Positions 26,501 to 36,592 of a stretch of DNA of 64,000 bases are shown here, piece by piece. The notes beneath the pieces were generated by a model. That model saw only the letters and a program-made list of their open reading frames with translations, ran no database searches and had not been told where the DNA came from. Source of the stretch: Bog-756 sp963727955 (GTDB lineage Bacteria > Actinomycetota > Acidimicrobiia > Acidimicrobiales > RAAP-2); contig CAVSII010000003.1 of the NCBI GenBank assembly GCA_963727955.1, positions 62,001-126,000 on the forward strand, read 5' to 3'. A program made the position numbers and the translations under genes. Position 1 is the first letter of the stretch. Every line of letters begins with the position of its first letter.

Positions 26501-29500
26501 TGGGCACCCCGAGAGTCGGCGTCGGCGGTGTGTCACCGGCCAGGGTGGCCGTAGCGGTTACCGAGCCGATGGTGGCCGTGACGGTGTGGGAGCCGACCGC
26601 CCCCACCGTGCAGGTGGCGCCGGTGCACGACGAGCCGTCGGTGGACGGACTGATCGACCAGGTGGCCGCCGACGTCTCACTGCCCAGGTCGTTGTTGTAG
26701 GCGTCGTAGCCCTCGGCAGCGAAAGTGGCGTGGCCGCCCACCGCCACGGTCACCGCCGACGGGGTGACGGCCATGTGGTCGAGGGCGGCGGGGTTGACCG
26801 TCACCGTGGCCGTGGCCACCACCACCGTGTCGTCCTGGGCCTGGCCCACCGTGATGGTGGGCGTGCCGGCCCGACTGTCGGAGTACTGGAAAGTGGCCGT
26901 CGACTGGCCGGCGGGGATGACCAGCTGGGTGACGGGCGAGCCCGACTGGGAGAAGCTGCCGACGGCCGAGGTGGTGGTCAGCGACAGGGTCTGTCCACCG
27001 CTGGGCGCCGGGCCCGGGTTGCCGGCCGGATCGACCAGCTCGACGGTGAGGGTGGGGGTCGTGCCGCCGGCGTTGATGGACAGGTTGGACACCGGCGGGT
27101 CGAAGACCACCTGCAGGCCGTACCGGTACTGGTCGGCACCGGTCACCGCGCTGGTGCCGTAGGCCGAGGTGACCACCCGCACGTCGACCGTGCCGGTTCC
27201 GGCCGGAACGGTGGCGGTTATCGAGGTGGTGGAGACCACGTCGACGTCGGTGGCCGGGGTGGTCCCGAAATTGACCCCGGTGACGTCGGCGAAGCCGCCG
27301 CCGGTGATGGTCACCGTGTTGCCACCGTAGGGGGTGCCCTGGGCCGGGGACACGCTGGTGATGACCGGTCCGTAGGAGAACTTGTCGGCGCTGACCGGTT
27401 GGCTGTTGCCGGCGGAGGTGACCACCTGCACGTCGACGATGCCCACCCCGCCGGCGAGACGGCGGTCAACGAGTCGCCGTTGCCGGCCACGTCGACCTCG
27501 GTGGCGGGGACCCCACCGAAGTCGACGGCGGTGGCTCCGGTGAAGTGGGAGCCGGTCACCGTGACCGTGGTGTTGCCCGTGCCCGGACCGGTCTGGGTGC
27601 TGAGTCCGGTGACCACCGGCAGGGCAGCCGGGGCGTTGACCACCGAGACGGTGACCTGGCCGGCGTTGGCGTAGTTGACCGAGTAGCCCAGCCCGGCGGG
27701 GAGACCGGGCCAGTCGACCAGGGCGAACTGCCCGGTATGGGAGGTGGCGGTGAGAAGGGTGAAGGAGTTGCCCACCGACGGGGTGAAGCCGGTGGCGACG
27801 GTGAGGGTGCCGCCCAGGGCGGCCGTTCCGGCCACGGTCAGCTCACTGGCCTGATGGGCGCCGGTGCCGTTGAAGGCCACCTCCAGATTGCCGGCGCCGG
27901 ACTGGGTGTAGTCGCCGGTGTCGACGAGGATGGCCGGCCCGCCGTCTATGGCCTCCACCAGTCCGGTGTTGGTGAGCCCGGTGGTGGTGATGGTGCCACT
28001 GCCGATGAGGCTGCCGGAGTTGGCCAGGTCACCGCCGGCGGGGAGGGAAGCCCCGTCCGAGGTGTCGATGGAGCCCTGGGCTCCGTTGGTGGTCAACCCG
28101 GAGAGGGCGCTGTCTGAACCGTCGGCCAGCGAGGACCCGGAACCGACGATTGAGACGGTGGCGTCGTTGGTGGTGACGGAGCCGTTGATGTCGATGGTGC
28201 CGGCGGTGGTCGGGGTACCGGCGTCGTAGGTGCCACCGGTGAGGGTGCCGCCGGACAGGTTGGTGAGGTTGCCCAGGCTCAGAGTCCCCGACGGGGCCGC
28301 CACCGTGCCCGATGACCGTCGCGCTGGCGCCAGGATGGTGGACGTCCCCGTGCCGCCGGTCTTGGCCAGGGTGCCCCCGCTGTGACGGTGATCGGTCGGA
28401 GAGCCGCGTAGTTGGCCAAGATCATGGCGTAGTAGGGGTCGCCGTCGGGGCCAGGTTGAAGGAACCGCCAGAAGCCACGGTGACTGGGCGAGGAACAGGT
28501 TCGTATAGCTGTCCAGATGAGACAGCCCGTCGTGGCGTTGGTGGCGGACAACGTTGAAGGTGCCGTCCACCACCAGCGGCCAGCTTCGAGGATGGGTTGG
28601 GTGTCGCGGTGGCGTCGTCGGTGAGCGTGGCCCCCGAGGCGATGGTGAGCGAGTCCGGCCCGTAGATGGTGCCGCTCGGCCACAGCCAGTTCTGGCCGCG
28701 AGAGGGTCGCGTTACCGTTCACGGTGGCCGAACCGATCAGGGCCGACGTCCCGCACAGGTCGGGTTGCCGGCGAGGGTCAGATCATGAGGGCGAGGGTCC
28801 CCGTCGTGGCCGTAAGGTTGCCCGACGATGATGGTCTGGACGCCGTCGAGGGTGGAGGTTCCCGTGCCGCCGGTCTTGGCCAGGGTGCCTCCCGACTGGC
28901 ACGGTCGATCGGTCGGCGAACCGTCGTAGTCTGACGGTCGAATAGGCGTAGGCGGGATCGTCGTCGGTGGCCAGGTTGAAGGGCGCCACCGGAGGCACGG
29001 TGATCGGGCGCGGAACAGGTGCCGTAGCTAGCCCAATAGAACAGCCCTCGTAGGGTTCGGGGCGGCCACGTTGAAGGTCCCGTCCACCACCAGTGGCAGC
29101 GTCGAGGATGGGTAGGTGTCGGCTGACGGGGTCGATCGGAGAGCGTGGCCCCCGAGGCGATGGTCAGAGTCCGGAGCCGTAGATGGTCGCCGCTCGGTCC
29201 ACTGCCAGTTCTGCCGCTCTGGAGGGTCACATCATCGTTGACCGTGACCGTGGCGCCGTCAGGGCATGACGTCCCCGCACCGGTCCGGCTGCCGGGTCGA
29301 GGGTCAGACCATGAGGGCGAGGGTCCCCGTCGGTGGCCAGAGGGTGCCCGACGCTGTCGCCTGGACGCCCTCGAGGGTGGATGTTCCCGTACCCCCCGTC
29401 TTGGCCAGGGTGCCCCCGACTGGACGTCGATCGAGTCGCAACCGTAGTAGTTGACGGCGGAATAGCCGTCGGTGGGATCGCCGTCGGTGGCCAGGTTGAA

Positions 29501-31275
29501 GGACCCGCCGGAGGCCACTGTGACGGTGGGCGAGGAACAGGTGTCGTAGTAGCCCAGATAGAGCCAGCCCTAGGGGTTCGGGGTGGCCAGGGTGAAGGTC
29601 CCGTCCACCACCAGTGGCCAGCTTCGAGGATGGGCTGGGTGTCCGCCGTCGGGTGATGGCAAGGTGGCCGCCCGAGGCCACGGTGAGCTGGCCGGAGCCG
29701 TAGATGGTGGCCGCCGGTCCACAGCCACGTTCTGTCCACTCTGAGACGGTCGACGTTCATCGTCGACGGTGGCCTGTACTCGCCCGAGGGCAGGACGTTC
29801 CCGCTCAGGTCGTCGCACCGGTCGAGGGTCACGCCCGAGCGTGTCGAGGGTGCCGGTGGGGGCCTTGAGGGTGGCCTGACAATGGTGGCCGGCGACGCCT
29901 GGTCGATGTTGGATGATCCCGGATGCCGCCGGTCTTGGCCAGGGTGCCCCCGCTGTCCACGGTCGATGGTCGGCGAGCCTGTCGTCGTCTGCTGATCATG
30001 GCGTAGGCGGGGTCGTCCAGGGCCAGGTTGAAGGGCGCCACCGGAGGGTACGGTGATCGAGCCGTTCGACCCGGAGCTCCTCCCCCATGAAAGCCAGCCC
30101 GTAGTAGTTGTTCGTGGCGGCCACGTTGAAGGTCCCGTCCACCACCAGTCGGCGCTTCGAGGAGGGGACGTCGAGGTTGCGTCGTCGGTGAAGCGTGGCC
30201 CCCGAGGCGACGGTCAGAGTACCGGGGCCGTAGATGGTGCCGGCGGACCAGCTCACCGTCCCGTCAACGGTGAGCGAGTTACCCGTCGGGACGGTCCATC
30301 GAGCCGCCTGTCAACCTGCCAATTCCCCGAGAGGGTGGCGTTACCGCTCACGGTGGTCGAACCGGTCAGGGCCACGTTCCCGACACCGGTCGGGTTGCCG
30401 GCGAGGGTCACGCCATTCGAGGGCGAGGGTCCCCGTCGGGGACAAAGGGTGCCCGACGCCGTGGCGTGGACGCCCGTCGATGGTGGAGATTCCCGTGCCG
30501 CCGGTCTTGGCCAGGGTGCCCCCGCTGTCGACGTGATGGTCGGCGAGCCGCCGTCGTCTGTGATCATGGCGTAGCTGGGGTCGTCCAGGGCGAGGTTGAG
30601 GGCGCCACCGGAGGGCACGGTGATCGGAGCCCGGTTCGCCGCTGTAGCTCTCCATGAACAGCCCGTAGTAGTTGTCGTGGCGGCCACGTTGAAGGTCCCG
30701 TCCACCACCGTGGCGCTTCGAGGTGGGGGGCGTCTGAGGCTGCGTCGTCGGTGAGCGTGGCCCCGGAGGCGACGGTCAGAGCTACCGGGGCCGTAGATGG
30801 TGCCGGCGGACCACGTGCTCCCCGAACTCCCACCACCGGTGAGTGACACCGGGCCGGAGGGATCGAAGGTGCCCCCGTTGTCGGTCAGCGTGCCGATGGT
30901 GCTGGCGTTCGACGTGTCGGCGTAGCTGAGCGACGCACCCGATCCGAGGGTCAGCGATCCCTTGAGGACACCGCCCTCAACGGTGATCGAGGAGTTGAGG
31001 GCGATTTTGGCGCTGGCGCTGGAGCACACCCACGTCGACGAGCCAGGCACCTGGTCGTTTGACCAGTTGGCCGCGGTGGCGAAGTCACCGCCGGAGGGAC
31101 CGGTCCAGTTGGTGCACGTCGGTGCCGCTCCGGCGATGGCGTGGGTGAACAACAGGGCCAAGGTGGCCAGAGCGGCAGCCACGGCGAAGCCGAGGACGAC
31201 CCCGATCAACGAACCGCCACCATCTTTGGCTACGAACAAAGACCGCACCCGTCGAAACCCAAGCGCTGCCGTCAT
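23552..31275 (-). CDS. Giant repeat-containing surface protein, multiple frameshifts
   Basis: A single gene of about 7.7 kb (around 2,570 codons). ATG 31275 follows a ribosome site GGAAGGGCGGG. The N-terminus has an uncleaved or Sec-type signal (VVLGFAVAAALATLALLFTH, AxA at AIAGAA). Domains in order: (1) a first beta-strand module (TCTNWTGPSGGDFATAANWS), (2) five or so ~0.5-kb repeats with the GGTLAKTGGTGTSTI motif of autotransporter-associated beta repeats, (3) two IPT/TIG domains (GNTTVTVTGSHFTGATAVDF and GNTVTITGGGFADVTGVNF), (4) Ig-like and PKD (AWNFGDGGTSTAADPTHTYT), (5) a carboxypeptidase-like plug, (6) a Gly24 tract, (7) an undefined beta domain, (8) three or four Fn3 modules. It has no obvious LPXTG or other anchor. 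Frames change near 26350, near 27450 and repeatedly in 28300-30900. The Fn3/PKD makeup suggests an adhesin or polymer-binding protein. Confidence 0.6.
25481..25557 (-). repeat. Imperfect GGN-type triplet tract coding polyglycine
   Basis: About 75 bases of GGN codons (mostly GGC/GGA/GGT) encode roughly 24 consecutive glycines, flanked by SYGG and ACTGLCP. It forms a flexible hinge between the Fn3/PKD-type modules and the downstream beta-rich domain. Triplet tracts of this kind vary in length between strains and are error-prone in assembly. Confidence 0.85.
28351..30880 (-). repeat. Tandem ~0.5-kb beta-strand repeats, five or more copies
   Basis: A marker string CTTGGCCAGGGTGC (plus-strand sense) recurs at about 28361, 28874, 29400, 29932 and 30505, spacings 513, 526, 532 and 573. 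A second marker, GGCCCCCGAGGCGA and variants, occurs at about 28630, 29145, 29675, 30190 and 30750. Each unit codes roughly 175 residues ending in a GGTLAKTGGTGT-type strand. Length drift and the many frame breaks between copies indicate either decay or assembly collapse. Confidence 0.8.
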
Positions 31276-31596
31276 CGGTCCCGCCCTTCCTTGAATTCAG
31301 CTGAGATTCTCGCCGTTCAACTTTGTACGTATCCCAACGAAAACGAGGCCTGAAGAGGCTCCGTCGAATCCTCAACCGAAGTCCTAGTCGACCGCACACG
31401 ACCCCGCAACTGAGAACGCCGACTATCCACGGCCGGTGGGCGAACGGAGACGGACTGCCCACTCTTCGTGATCGAGTAACCAAAAAGGTGGCTTTCCGGA
31501 CACGGGCCGCCGCCGGCCTGCACCCCGAAACACGGGCCTTGTCGACGCGTCCTTTATCGACCCTCATCGGCGGGCGCCCGAGTACGGTGACCGTAC
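31276..31596. other. Divergent intergenic region
   Basis: About 320 bases between the giant surface-protein start (minus) and the GAP-family gene (plus). It presumably carries both promoters; GTGACCGTACATGG directly precedes the plus-strand start. No coding signature was found. Confidence 0.4.
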
Positions 31597-32268
31597 ATGG
31601 CAGCGCTGCTGGCGTCTGTGCTTCCGTTGGCCATCGGCGCAGCCATCAGCCCCACCTTGTTGGCCCTTCAGCTGCTGGTGTTGACGGGGAAGACCAAACC
31701 GCTGGCCCGGGCCTGGGCCCTGGTAGCCGGTTCGGCTCTCGTCCTGGGCGCCTTTTCCATCCTGGGACTCACCGTCCTCAACCACCTGCACCCCGACCAC
31801 CACCATGGCTCGGTACGCGATGCGGTGCTCATGTTGGTCGCCGCCGCCCTGCTGGCCGCGCTGGCCGTTCGCCCCCTCGTCCATCGGCCGACTTCCGGCG
31901 AACAACAGACTTCACGTACGGCGGGACGACTGAGCACCGCCGCCACTCCGTGGTTCGTGGGGGCCGGAGCCATCGGCATGGTCGTCAACTTCTCGACGTT
32001 GGTGCTGTTCCTGGCCGCCCTGCACGAGATCACCCGGTCCTCGGTCTCCCTCGTGGGACGCGGCATGGCCTTCGCCCTGCTCTTCATCATAACCCTGCTG
32101 CCGGTGCTCGTCCCGGTGGTGCTGGTCATGGCTCTTGGTCAGCGCGCCCAACCGCCCCTCGAGGAGGTGCGTCGTTTGGTCACCCGTCACGCCCGGCAGA
32201 TCGGGATCGTCATCGAGGTGGTCTTCGCCGTCTACTTGGTGGTGAAGGGCTTCGGTGAGCTTCCCTGA
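31597..32268 (+). CDS. GAP/Sap-family (LysE-like) membrane protein
   Basis: A 223-residue protein with six hydrophobic segments and a His-rich cytosolic loop (HLHPDHHHG). The topology and the leading LPLAIGAAISPTLLALQLLVLTG match the GAP family (Sap, sulfolipid-1-addressing protein), a branch of the LysE transporter superfamily first named in mycobacteria for glycolipid export. In relatives it is linked with glycopeptidolipid/sulfolipid transport. The start is ATG 31597. It is isolated, divergent from the giant surface gene. Confidence 0.75.
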   Translation: MAALLASVLPLAIGAAISPTLLALQLLVLTGKTKPLARAWALVAGSALVLGAFSILGLTVLNHLHPDHHHGSVRDAVLMLVAAALLAALAVRPLVHRPTSGEQQTSRTAGRLSTAATPWFVGAGAIGMVVNFSTLVLFLAALHEITRSSVSLVGRGMAFALLFIITLLPVLVPVVLVMALGQRAQPPLEEVRRLVTRHARQIGIVIEVVFAVYLVVKGFGELP

Positions 32269-32331
32269 TCGCTCCGTGGCCTCACGAGCACCGCCCCGTC
32301 GTATCCCGACGTTCGACGAGGTCCTCTACAT

Positions 32332-32613
32332 CTAGGCCGAGGGCACCTTCCAACCGCGTGACTCGGCGATCTCCTTGCAGGTGGGGCACAGCGGGTACTT
32401 CCTGGGATTCCGGCCCGGCACCCATATCTTCCCGCACAGGGCTTTGACCGCGGTGCCGTTGACCATGCCCTCCACCACCGTCGGTCCGGCCGAGATGAAG
32501 TCGCCTTTTTCCGGCTTGTACCCCTCCAGCACGATGTGCGACATGCGCTCGTGGTCCCCGTCGAGCTCCGGGTCGGCGGTGACCGGAGCTGTGGTAATTC
32601 CGGTATCGGTCAT
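32332..32613 (-). CDS. DUF3039-family zinc-ribbon protein
   Basis: A 93-residue actinobacterial protein of DUF3039. The diagnostic segment is HIVLEGYKPEKGDF, then VVEGMVNGTAVKALCGKIWV and RKYPLCPTCKEI, with three cysteines (C-x15-C-x-x-C) that could bind zinc. The function is unknown but the family is conserved across actinobacteria and usually lies near basic metabolic genes. The ATG at 32613 is preferred over the in-frame upstream one at 32646. It is divergent from the maf-like gene by about 90 bases. Confidence 0.8.
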   Translation of the reverse strand: MTDTGITTAPVTADPELDGDHERMSHIVLEGYKPEKGDFISAGPTVVEGMVNGTAVKALCGKIWVPGRNPRKYPLCPTCKEIAESRGWKVPSA

Positions 32614-32705
32614 GACACTAGGATCGCGCATCGGCGGATCGTCCACAGACAGACCGCAACCGTCGTGCGGCCTGCCCGACCACCTTTGCCCCCTACGCTT
32701 TCCCT

Positions 32706-33306
32706 GTGCCTTCCCGCCCCCTCATCCTCGCCTCCGGCTCCACAGCCAGGCTCCGGCTCCTTCGCGATGCCGGTTTCGATCCGAAGGTCGTGGTCAGCGG
32801 GGTGGACGAGGAAGCCGTCGAGGCGAATACCACCGAGGAGCTGGTTCTGCGACTGGCCGAGCTGAAGGCGGAGGCGGTGGCCGGGCCGGCGGGAACAGCC
32901 GTGGTGGTGGGGTGTGACTCCTTGCTCGAGTTCGACGGACGGCCCCTGGGCAAGCCCGGCTCGCCCGGTCAGGCCCGCCAGTGGCTGGTGGCCATGCGGG
33001 GAAGGTGCGGCACCCTGTTCACCGGACACTGCGTGATCGACGAGGCCAGCGGGAGAGCGGGCATCCGGGGTGGCCGGCACCACGGTGCGATTCGGGATCA
33101 CCACCGACGCCGAGCTGGACGCCTACCTCACCCACCCCGAGGTCATGGAGGTGGCCGGGGCCTTCACCATCGACGGCCGGTCGGCGCCTTTCATCGACGG
33201 CGTCGAGGGTGACCCGGGCAACGTGATCGGGCTCTCCCTTCCTCTCTTCCGCAACTTGTTGGCCGGCATGGGCGTGGCCATCACCGATCTGTGGGCCGAA
33301 CGATGA
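32706..33306 (+). CDS. maf: Maf-family nucleotide pyrophosphatase, one frameshift
   Basis: A Maf-type (septum-formation-inhibitor) house-cleaning pyrophosphatase of about 200 residues that hydrolyses non-canonical or modified NTPs. N-terminal LILASGSTARLRLLRDAGFD is the phosphate-binding signature and GCDSLLEFDGRPLGKPG matches the catalytic Asp/Lys region. After the frame change come AYLTHPEVMEVAGAFTIDG and VEGDPGNVIGLSLPL, the standard Maf C-terminus. The break lies at the GGGG run around 33067-33070; deleting one G joins the two frames exactly. The dus gene starts within its stop codon (ATGA). Confidence 0.8.
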
Positions 33307-34466
33307 GCGCTGCCCCCGCTTCCCCGCCCGCCCCCACGGCCGCCGTACTGCCGCCCCTCAAGCTGGGCCCCATCGCCGTCGACCCGCCGGTGGTGCTCGC
33401 CCCCATGGCCGGGGTGACCAACGTCGCCTTCCGCCGCCTGTGCCGCACCTACGGCGCCGGCCTCTACGTGAGCGAGATGGTCACCGCCCGCGCCCTGGTC
33501 GAGGGCAACGCCAAAACCCTGGGCATGGCCGCCTTCGGTGCCGACGAGCCGGTGCGCAGCGTCCAGTTGTGCGGCATCGATCCGCAGGTGATGGAGGCCG
33601 CCGTCCGCCGCCTGGTCGACGAGATCGGCGTCGACCACATCGACCTCAATTTCGGCTGCCCGGCCGCCAAGGTCACCCGGCAGGGGGGCGGGGCCGCCCT
33701 GCCCGTCCATCGGGTCCTGTTCCGGTCCATCGTGGCCGCCGCCGTGGGGGCGGCCGGATCGGTGCCGGTGACCGTCAAGATGAGGATCGGGGTCGACCCG
33801 GCCCACGTGACCTTCCTGGAGGCCGGTCGCATCGCCGAGGACGAGGGGGTGGCCGCCGTGGCCCTGCACGCCCGCACGGCCGAACAGCTCTACTCGGGGT
33901 CGGCCGACTGGGCAGCCATCGCCGCCCTCAAGAGAGAGGTAACCACCATCCCCGTGCTGGGCAACGGTGATCTGTGGGAGGCGGCCGACGCCCTGGCCAT
34001 GATCGAGGCCACCGGGTGCGACGGGGTGGTGGTGGGCCGGGGTTGCCTCGGCCGACCGTGGCTGTTCCGCGACCTGGCCGACGCCTTCAACGGTCGTCCC
34101 CTCCAGGACCCGCCCGACCTGGGCGCGGTCACCGCCATGATGCGGACCCACGCCGAGCTGCTGTGCGCCACCTTCGGCCAGGACCTCGGCATCCGGCAGT
34201 TCCGCAAGCACACCGGCTGGTACCTGACCGGGTTTCCGGTCGGGTCCGCCGTCCGACGGGCCCTGGCCCAGGCATCCTCTCCGGCCGAGGTGGTCGCTCT
34301 GCTCGACGGGCTCGACACCACCCTTCCCTTCCCGGTCGAGACCATGCGGGTGGCCCGCGGTCACACCAACGGGCCGCGCCCGGTGCGCCTCCCGGCCGGC
34401 TGGCTGGAGGCAGTGGACGACCCCACCCCGCCGGCGGGCGGCGACCTGGCCGTATCGGGAGGGTGA
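33303..34466 (+). CDS. dusB: tRNA-dihydrouridine synthase (DusB type)
   Basis: A 387-residue FMN-dependent Dus enzyme that reduces uridine in tRNA. FMN and substrate signatures are VVLAPMAGVTNVAFRRL, VSEMVTARALVEGN, the catalytic Cys in LNFGCPAAKVTRQGGG, VKMRIG, ALHARTAEQLYSG, VLGNGDLW and GVVVGRGCLGRPWLF. The C-terminal RQFRKHTGWYLTGFPVG is the helical tRNA-binding part. ATG 33303 overlaps the maf stop. It is followed four bases later by the ABC-F gene, so maf-dusB-abcF form an operon. Confidence 0.9.
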   Translation: MSAAPASPPAPTAAVLPPLKLGPIAVDPPVVLAPMAGVTNVAFRRLCRTYGAGLYVSEMVTARALVEGNAKTLGMAAFGADEPVRSVQLCGIDPQVMEAAVRRLVDEIGVDHIDLNFGCPAAKVTRQGGGAALPVHRVLFRSIVAAAVGAAGSVPVTVKMRIGVDPAHVTFLEAGRIAEDEGVAAVALHARTAEQLYSGSADWAAIAALKREVTTIPVLGNGDLWEAADALAMIEATGCDGVVVGRGCLGRPWLFRDLADAFNGRPLQDPPDLGAVTAMMRTHAELLCATFGQDLGIRQFRKHTGWYLTGFPVGSAVRRALAQASSPAEVVALLDGLDTTLPFPVETMRVARGHTNGPRPVRLPAGWLEAVDDPTPPAGGDLAVSGG

Positions 34467-34470
34467 GCAG

Positions 34471-36069
34471 ATGATCGTCGGCTCCTCCCTGACTATCGAG
34501 ATCGGCGACCGGACCCTGCTCAGCGACGCCTCCTTTGTGGTCGGCGCCGGCGAAAAGGTGGCCCTGGTCGGCCGCAACGGCGCCGGCAAGTCCACCTTCA
34601 TCTCGGTGGTCGTCGAGGAACCGGGGCACAACGTGCGGTCCACCGGCAAGGTGGCCATCCGCGGTACCTACAGCACCCTCCCCCAGGTCCCGGTCAGGGG
34701 CGGGCTGGGCCTCGAGCCCATCGGTTTCTCCCATGTCCTTTCGGGACGGGGCCTCGATGTACTCGATGACGCCCTGGGCAAGGCCCGGACCCAGATGGCC
34801 AAGGACCCGTCCGCCGAGAACATCGAGCTCTTCTCCGACCTCGAGGAGCAATTCCGGGAGAACGGGGGCTACGAGGCTGAGTCGATCATGGCCCGGCTGG
34901 CCGACGGCCTCGGGCTGCGCCACGAGGTGCTGCTCGACGACATCGACGGCCTGTCCGGCGGGCAGCGCCGACGGGTGGACCTCATGCGCATCTTGTTCCA
35001 GGGGCCGGAGACCATGATCCTCGACGAGCCCACCAACCACCTCGACCGGCCGGCCAAACGGTGGCTGATGGACGAGCTGGAGAGGTTCCCCGGCGCCATC
35101 CTGGTCATATCCCACGACGTCCGCCTCCTCGACCGATCCATCGACAAGGTGCTCCACCTGTCCGACGGCCGGCTCCAGGAGTTCAAAGGCACCTACTCCT
35201 CCTATGTGGTCCAACTGGAGGCCGACCAGTCCAGCCGCGAACGGGCCGCCCAGCTCGAGGGCAAGGAGATCGCCCGCCTGTCGACGCTGGCCGACTCGAT
35301 GCGGGGCAGCACCAACCGCCGGGCCCGGATCGCCAAGTCACTGGATACCAGGGTGGAGAAGCTCAAGGGTTCCCGCACCGAGGTCTTCGCCCGGCAGAAG
35401 AGGCACACCTTCACCCTGCCCACACCCCGTCGGTCGGGCGAGGTGCCGCTGCGCTCCGTCGACCTGGGCGTCTCCTACGGCACCAAGGTCGTCCTGAGCA
35501 AGGTCAACTTCCTGTGCGGGCGGGGTGACCGGCTGGTGGTGGTCGGGCGGAACGGCGCCGGCAAGTCCAGCCTGCTCCGCTGTCTGGCCGGCGTGCAGGA
35601 GCCCACCACCGGGGCCATCGAGCTCGGGGCCAACGTCACCATCGGCTACTTCGCCCAGGAGCACGAGCAGGTCGACCTCGGGGTCACCGTGCTCGACAAC
35701 ATCGACGACAGTGTGCTCACCACCGAAACCGAACGCCGGGCCCTGCTCGGCTCGTTCGGCATCGCCGGCAAGGCCGCCTACCAGATGCCGGCCACCCTGT
35801 CCGGAGGTGAGCGGGCCAAGCTGGGTCTGGCCATGCTGGCTGCCGGCCGGGCCAACGTGCTCATCCTGGATGAGCCGACCAACAACCTCGATCCCTTCTC
35901 CATCGAGGCGGTCGGGACCATGCTCAGCCGGTGGCCGGGCACCGTCGTGGTGGTCAGCCACGACCGCTCGTTCGTGGAGGCCCTGGAGCCGACCCACTCG
36001 CTGGTGCTACCCGACGAGGTCTTCGACTACTGGGACGATGACACCCTCGACCTGGTGGAGGTCAAGTAG
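34471..36069 (+). CDS. ABC-F family ATPase (translation factor type)
   Basis: A 532-residue soluble twin ABC protein lacking membrane segments. The first cassette has Walker A VGRNGAGKST, signature LSGGQRRRVDL and LDEPTNHLD; the second has VGRNGAGKSSLLRCL, LSGGERAKLGLAML and LILDEPTNNLDPFS. The linker about residues 225-300 is a charged helical hairpin (P-site tRNA interaction motif of ABC-F proteins). Such proteins (EttA/Uup/YbiT/Ettr-type) act on stalled ribosomes. It follows dusB in one operon. I cannot assign a subtype; antibiotic-resistance members have longer linkers and C-terminal extensions, which are absent here. Confidence 0.85.
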   Translation: MIVGSSLTIEIGDRTLLSDASFVVGAGEKVALVGRNGAGKSTFISVVVEEPGHNVRSTGKVAIRGTYSTLPQVPVRGGLGLEPIGFSHVLSGRGLDVLDDALGKARTQMAKDPSAENIELFSDLEEQFRENGGYEAESIMARLADGLGLRHEVLLDDIDGLSGGQRRRVDLMRILFQGPETMILDEPTNHLDRPAKRWLMDELERFPGAILVISHDVRLLDRSIDKVLHLSDGRLQEFKGTYSSYVVQLEADQSSRERAAQLEGKEIARLSTLADSMRGSTNRRARIAKSLDTRVEKLKGSRTEVFARQKRHTFTLPTPRRSGEVPLRSVDLGVSYGTKVVLSKVNFLCGRGDRLVVVGRNGAGKSSLLRCLAGVQEPTTGAIELGANVTIGYFAQEHEQVDLGVTVLDNIDDSVLTTETERRALLGSFGIAGKAAYQMPATLSGGERAKLGLAMLAAGRANVLILDEPTNNLDPFSIEAVGTMLSRWPGTVVVVSHDRSFVEALEPTHSLVLPDEVFDYWDDDTLDLVEVK

Positions 36070-36093
36070 GGGGCAGGTAGGCCAGCCCACCGG

Positions 36094-36558
36094 TCACCGC
36101 CTGGTCAGCGAACCTTGCCGCCGTCGGTCACCCCGGGTCGGGTCGAACTCCAGCACCTGGGTCAGCCGGATGTTGTTGCCGGACGGATCCCGAAATGAGG
36201 TGTCGATGCCGTAGGCCTGAGCGGTGGGAGGGTCGTTGAAGGTGATGCCGCGAGCCGACAGTTCGTCATAGCTGGCCTGGCAGTCGTCGGTCTCCAGGAA
36301 CAGCGTGCCGCCCGCTCCCTTGGCCACCAGTTCGGCCAACTGGGCGCTGCTCTCGGGATCCAGCATGGGCGGCCCGGGTACCGGCATGAGCACCAGACCC
36401 ACCTGGTCCTGGCCGACCGGACCCACGCAGAGCCAGCGGAAATTCCAGTCCTCCATGGTCACATCGGCCCGCACCTCCCAGCCCAGGGTGTTGGTGTAGA
36501 AGGCCAGAGCCTCGTCCTGATCGTGCACCCAGAACTGGGCGTTGCCGATGGTGATCAT
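36094..36558 (-). CDS. VOC-family protein
   Basis: A 154-residue VOC/glyoxalase-fold protein: NAQFWVHDQDEALAFYTNTL at the N-terminus, VGLVLMPVPG in the middle, and FLETDDCQASYDEL...SFRDPSGNNIRLTQV at the C-terminus, the latter being the dioxygenase-like variant. The ribosome site GGAGGACT precedes the ATG at 36558. The adjacent AraC-type gene lies upstream on the same strand, a frequent pairing in actinobacteria and proteobacteria where the regulator controls the VOC gene. Substrate unknown. Confidence 0.8.
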   Translation of the reverse strand: MITIGNAQFWVHDQDEALAFYTNTLGWEVRADVTMEDWNFRWLCVGPVGQDQVGLVLMPVPGPPMLDPESSAQLAELVAKGAGGTLFLETDDCQASYDELSARGITFNDPPTAQAYGIDTSFRDPSGNNIRLTQVLEFDPTRGDRRRQGSLTRR

Positions 36559-36592
36559 GAGTCCTCCGGTTGCGAGTGATCCGCTTGGCTCT

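Noticed and set aside
25958..27674. Very long plus-strand frames opposite the giant surface protein
   Set aside because: Gly/Arg/Asp-rich composition without motifs; they mirror the repetitive codons of the minus-strand gene.
28351..30880. CRISPR or insertion-sequence origin of the 0.5-kb repeats
   Set aside because: No terminal inverted repeats, transposase or spacers; the units code for protein repeats in the surface gene.
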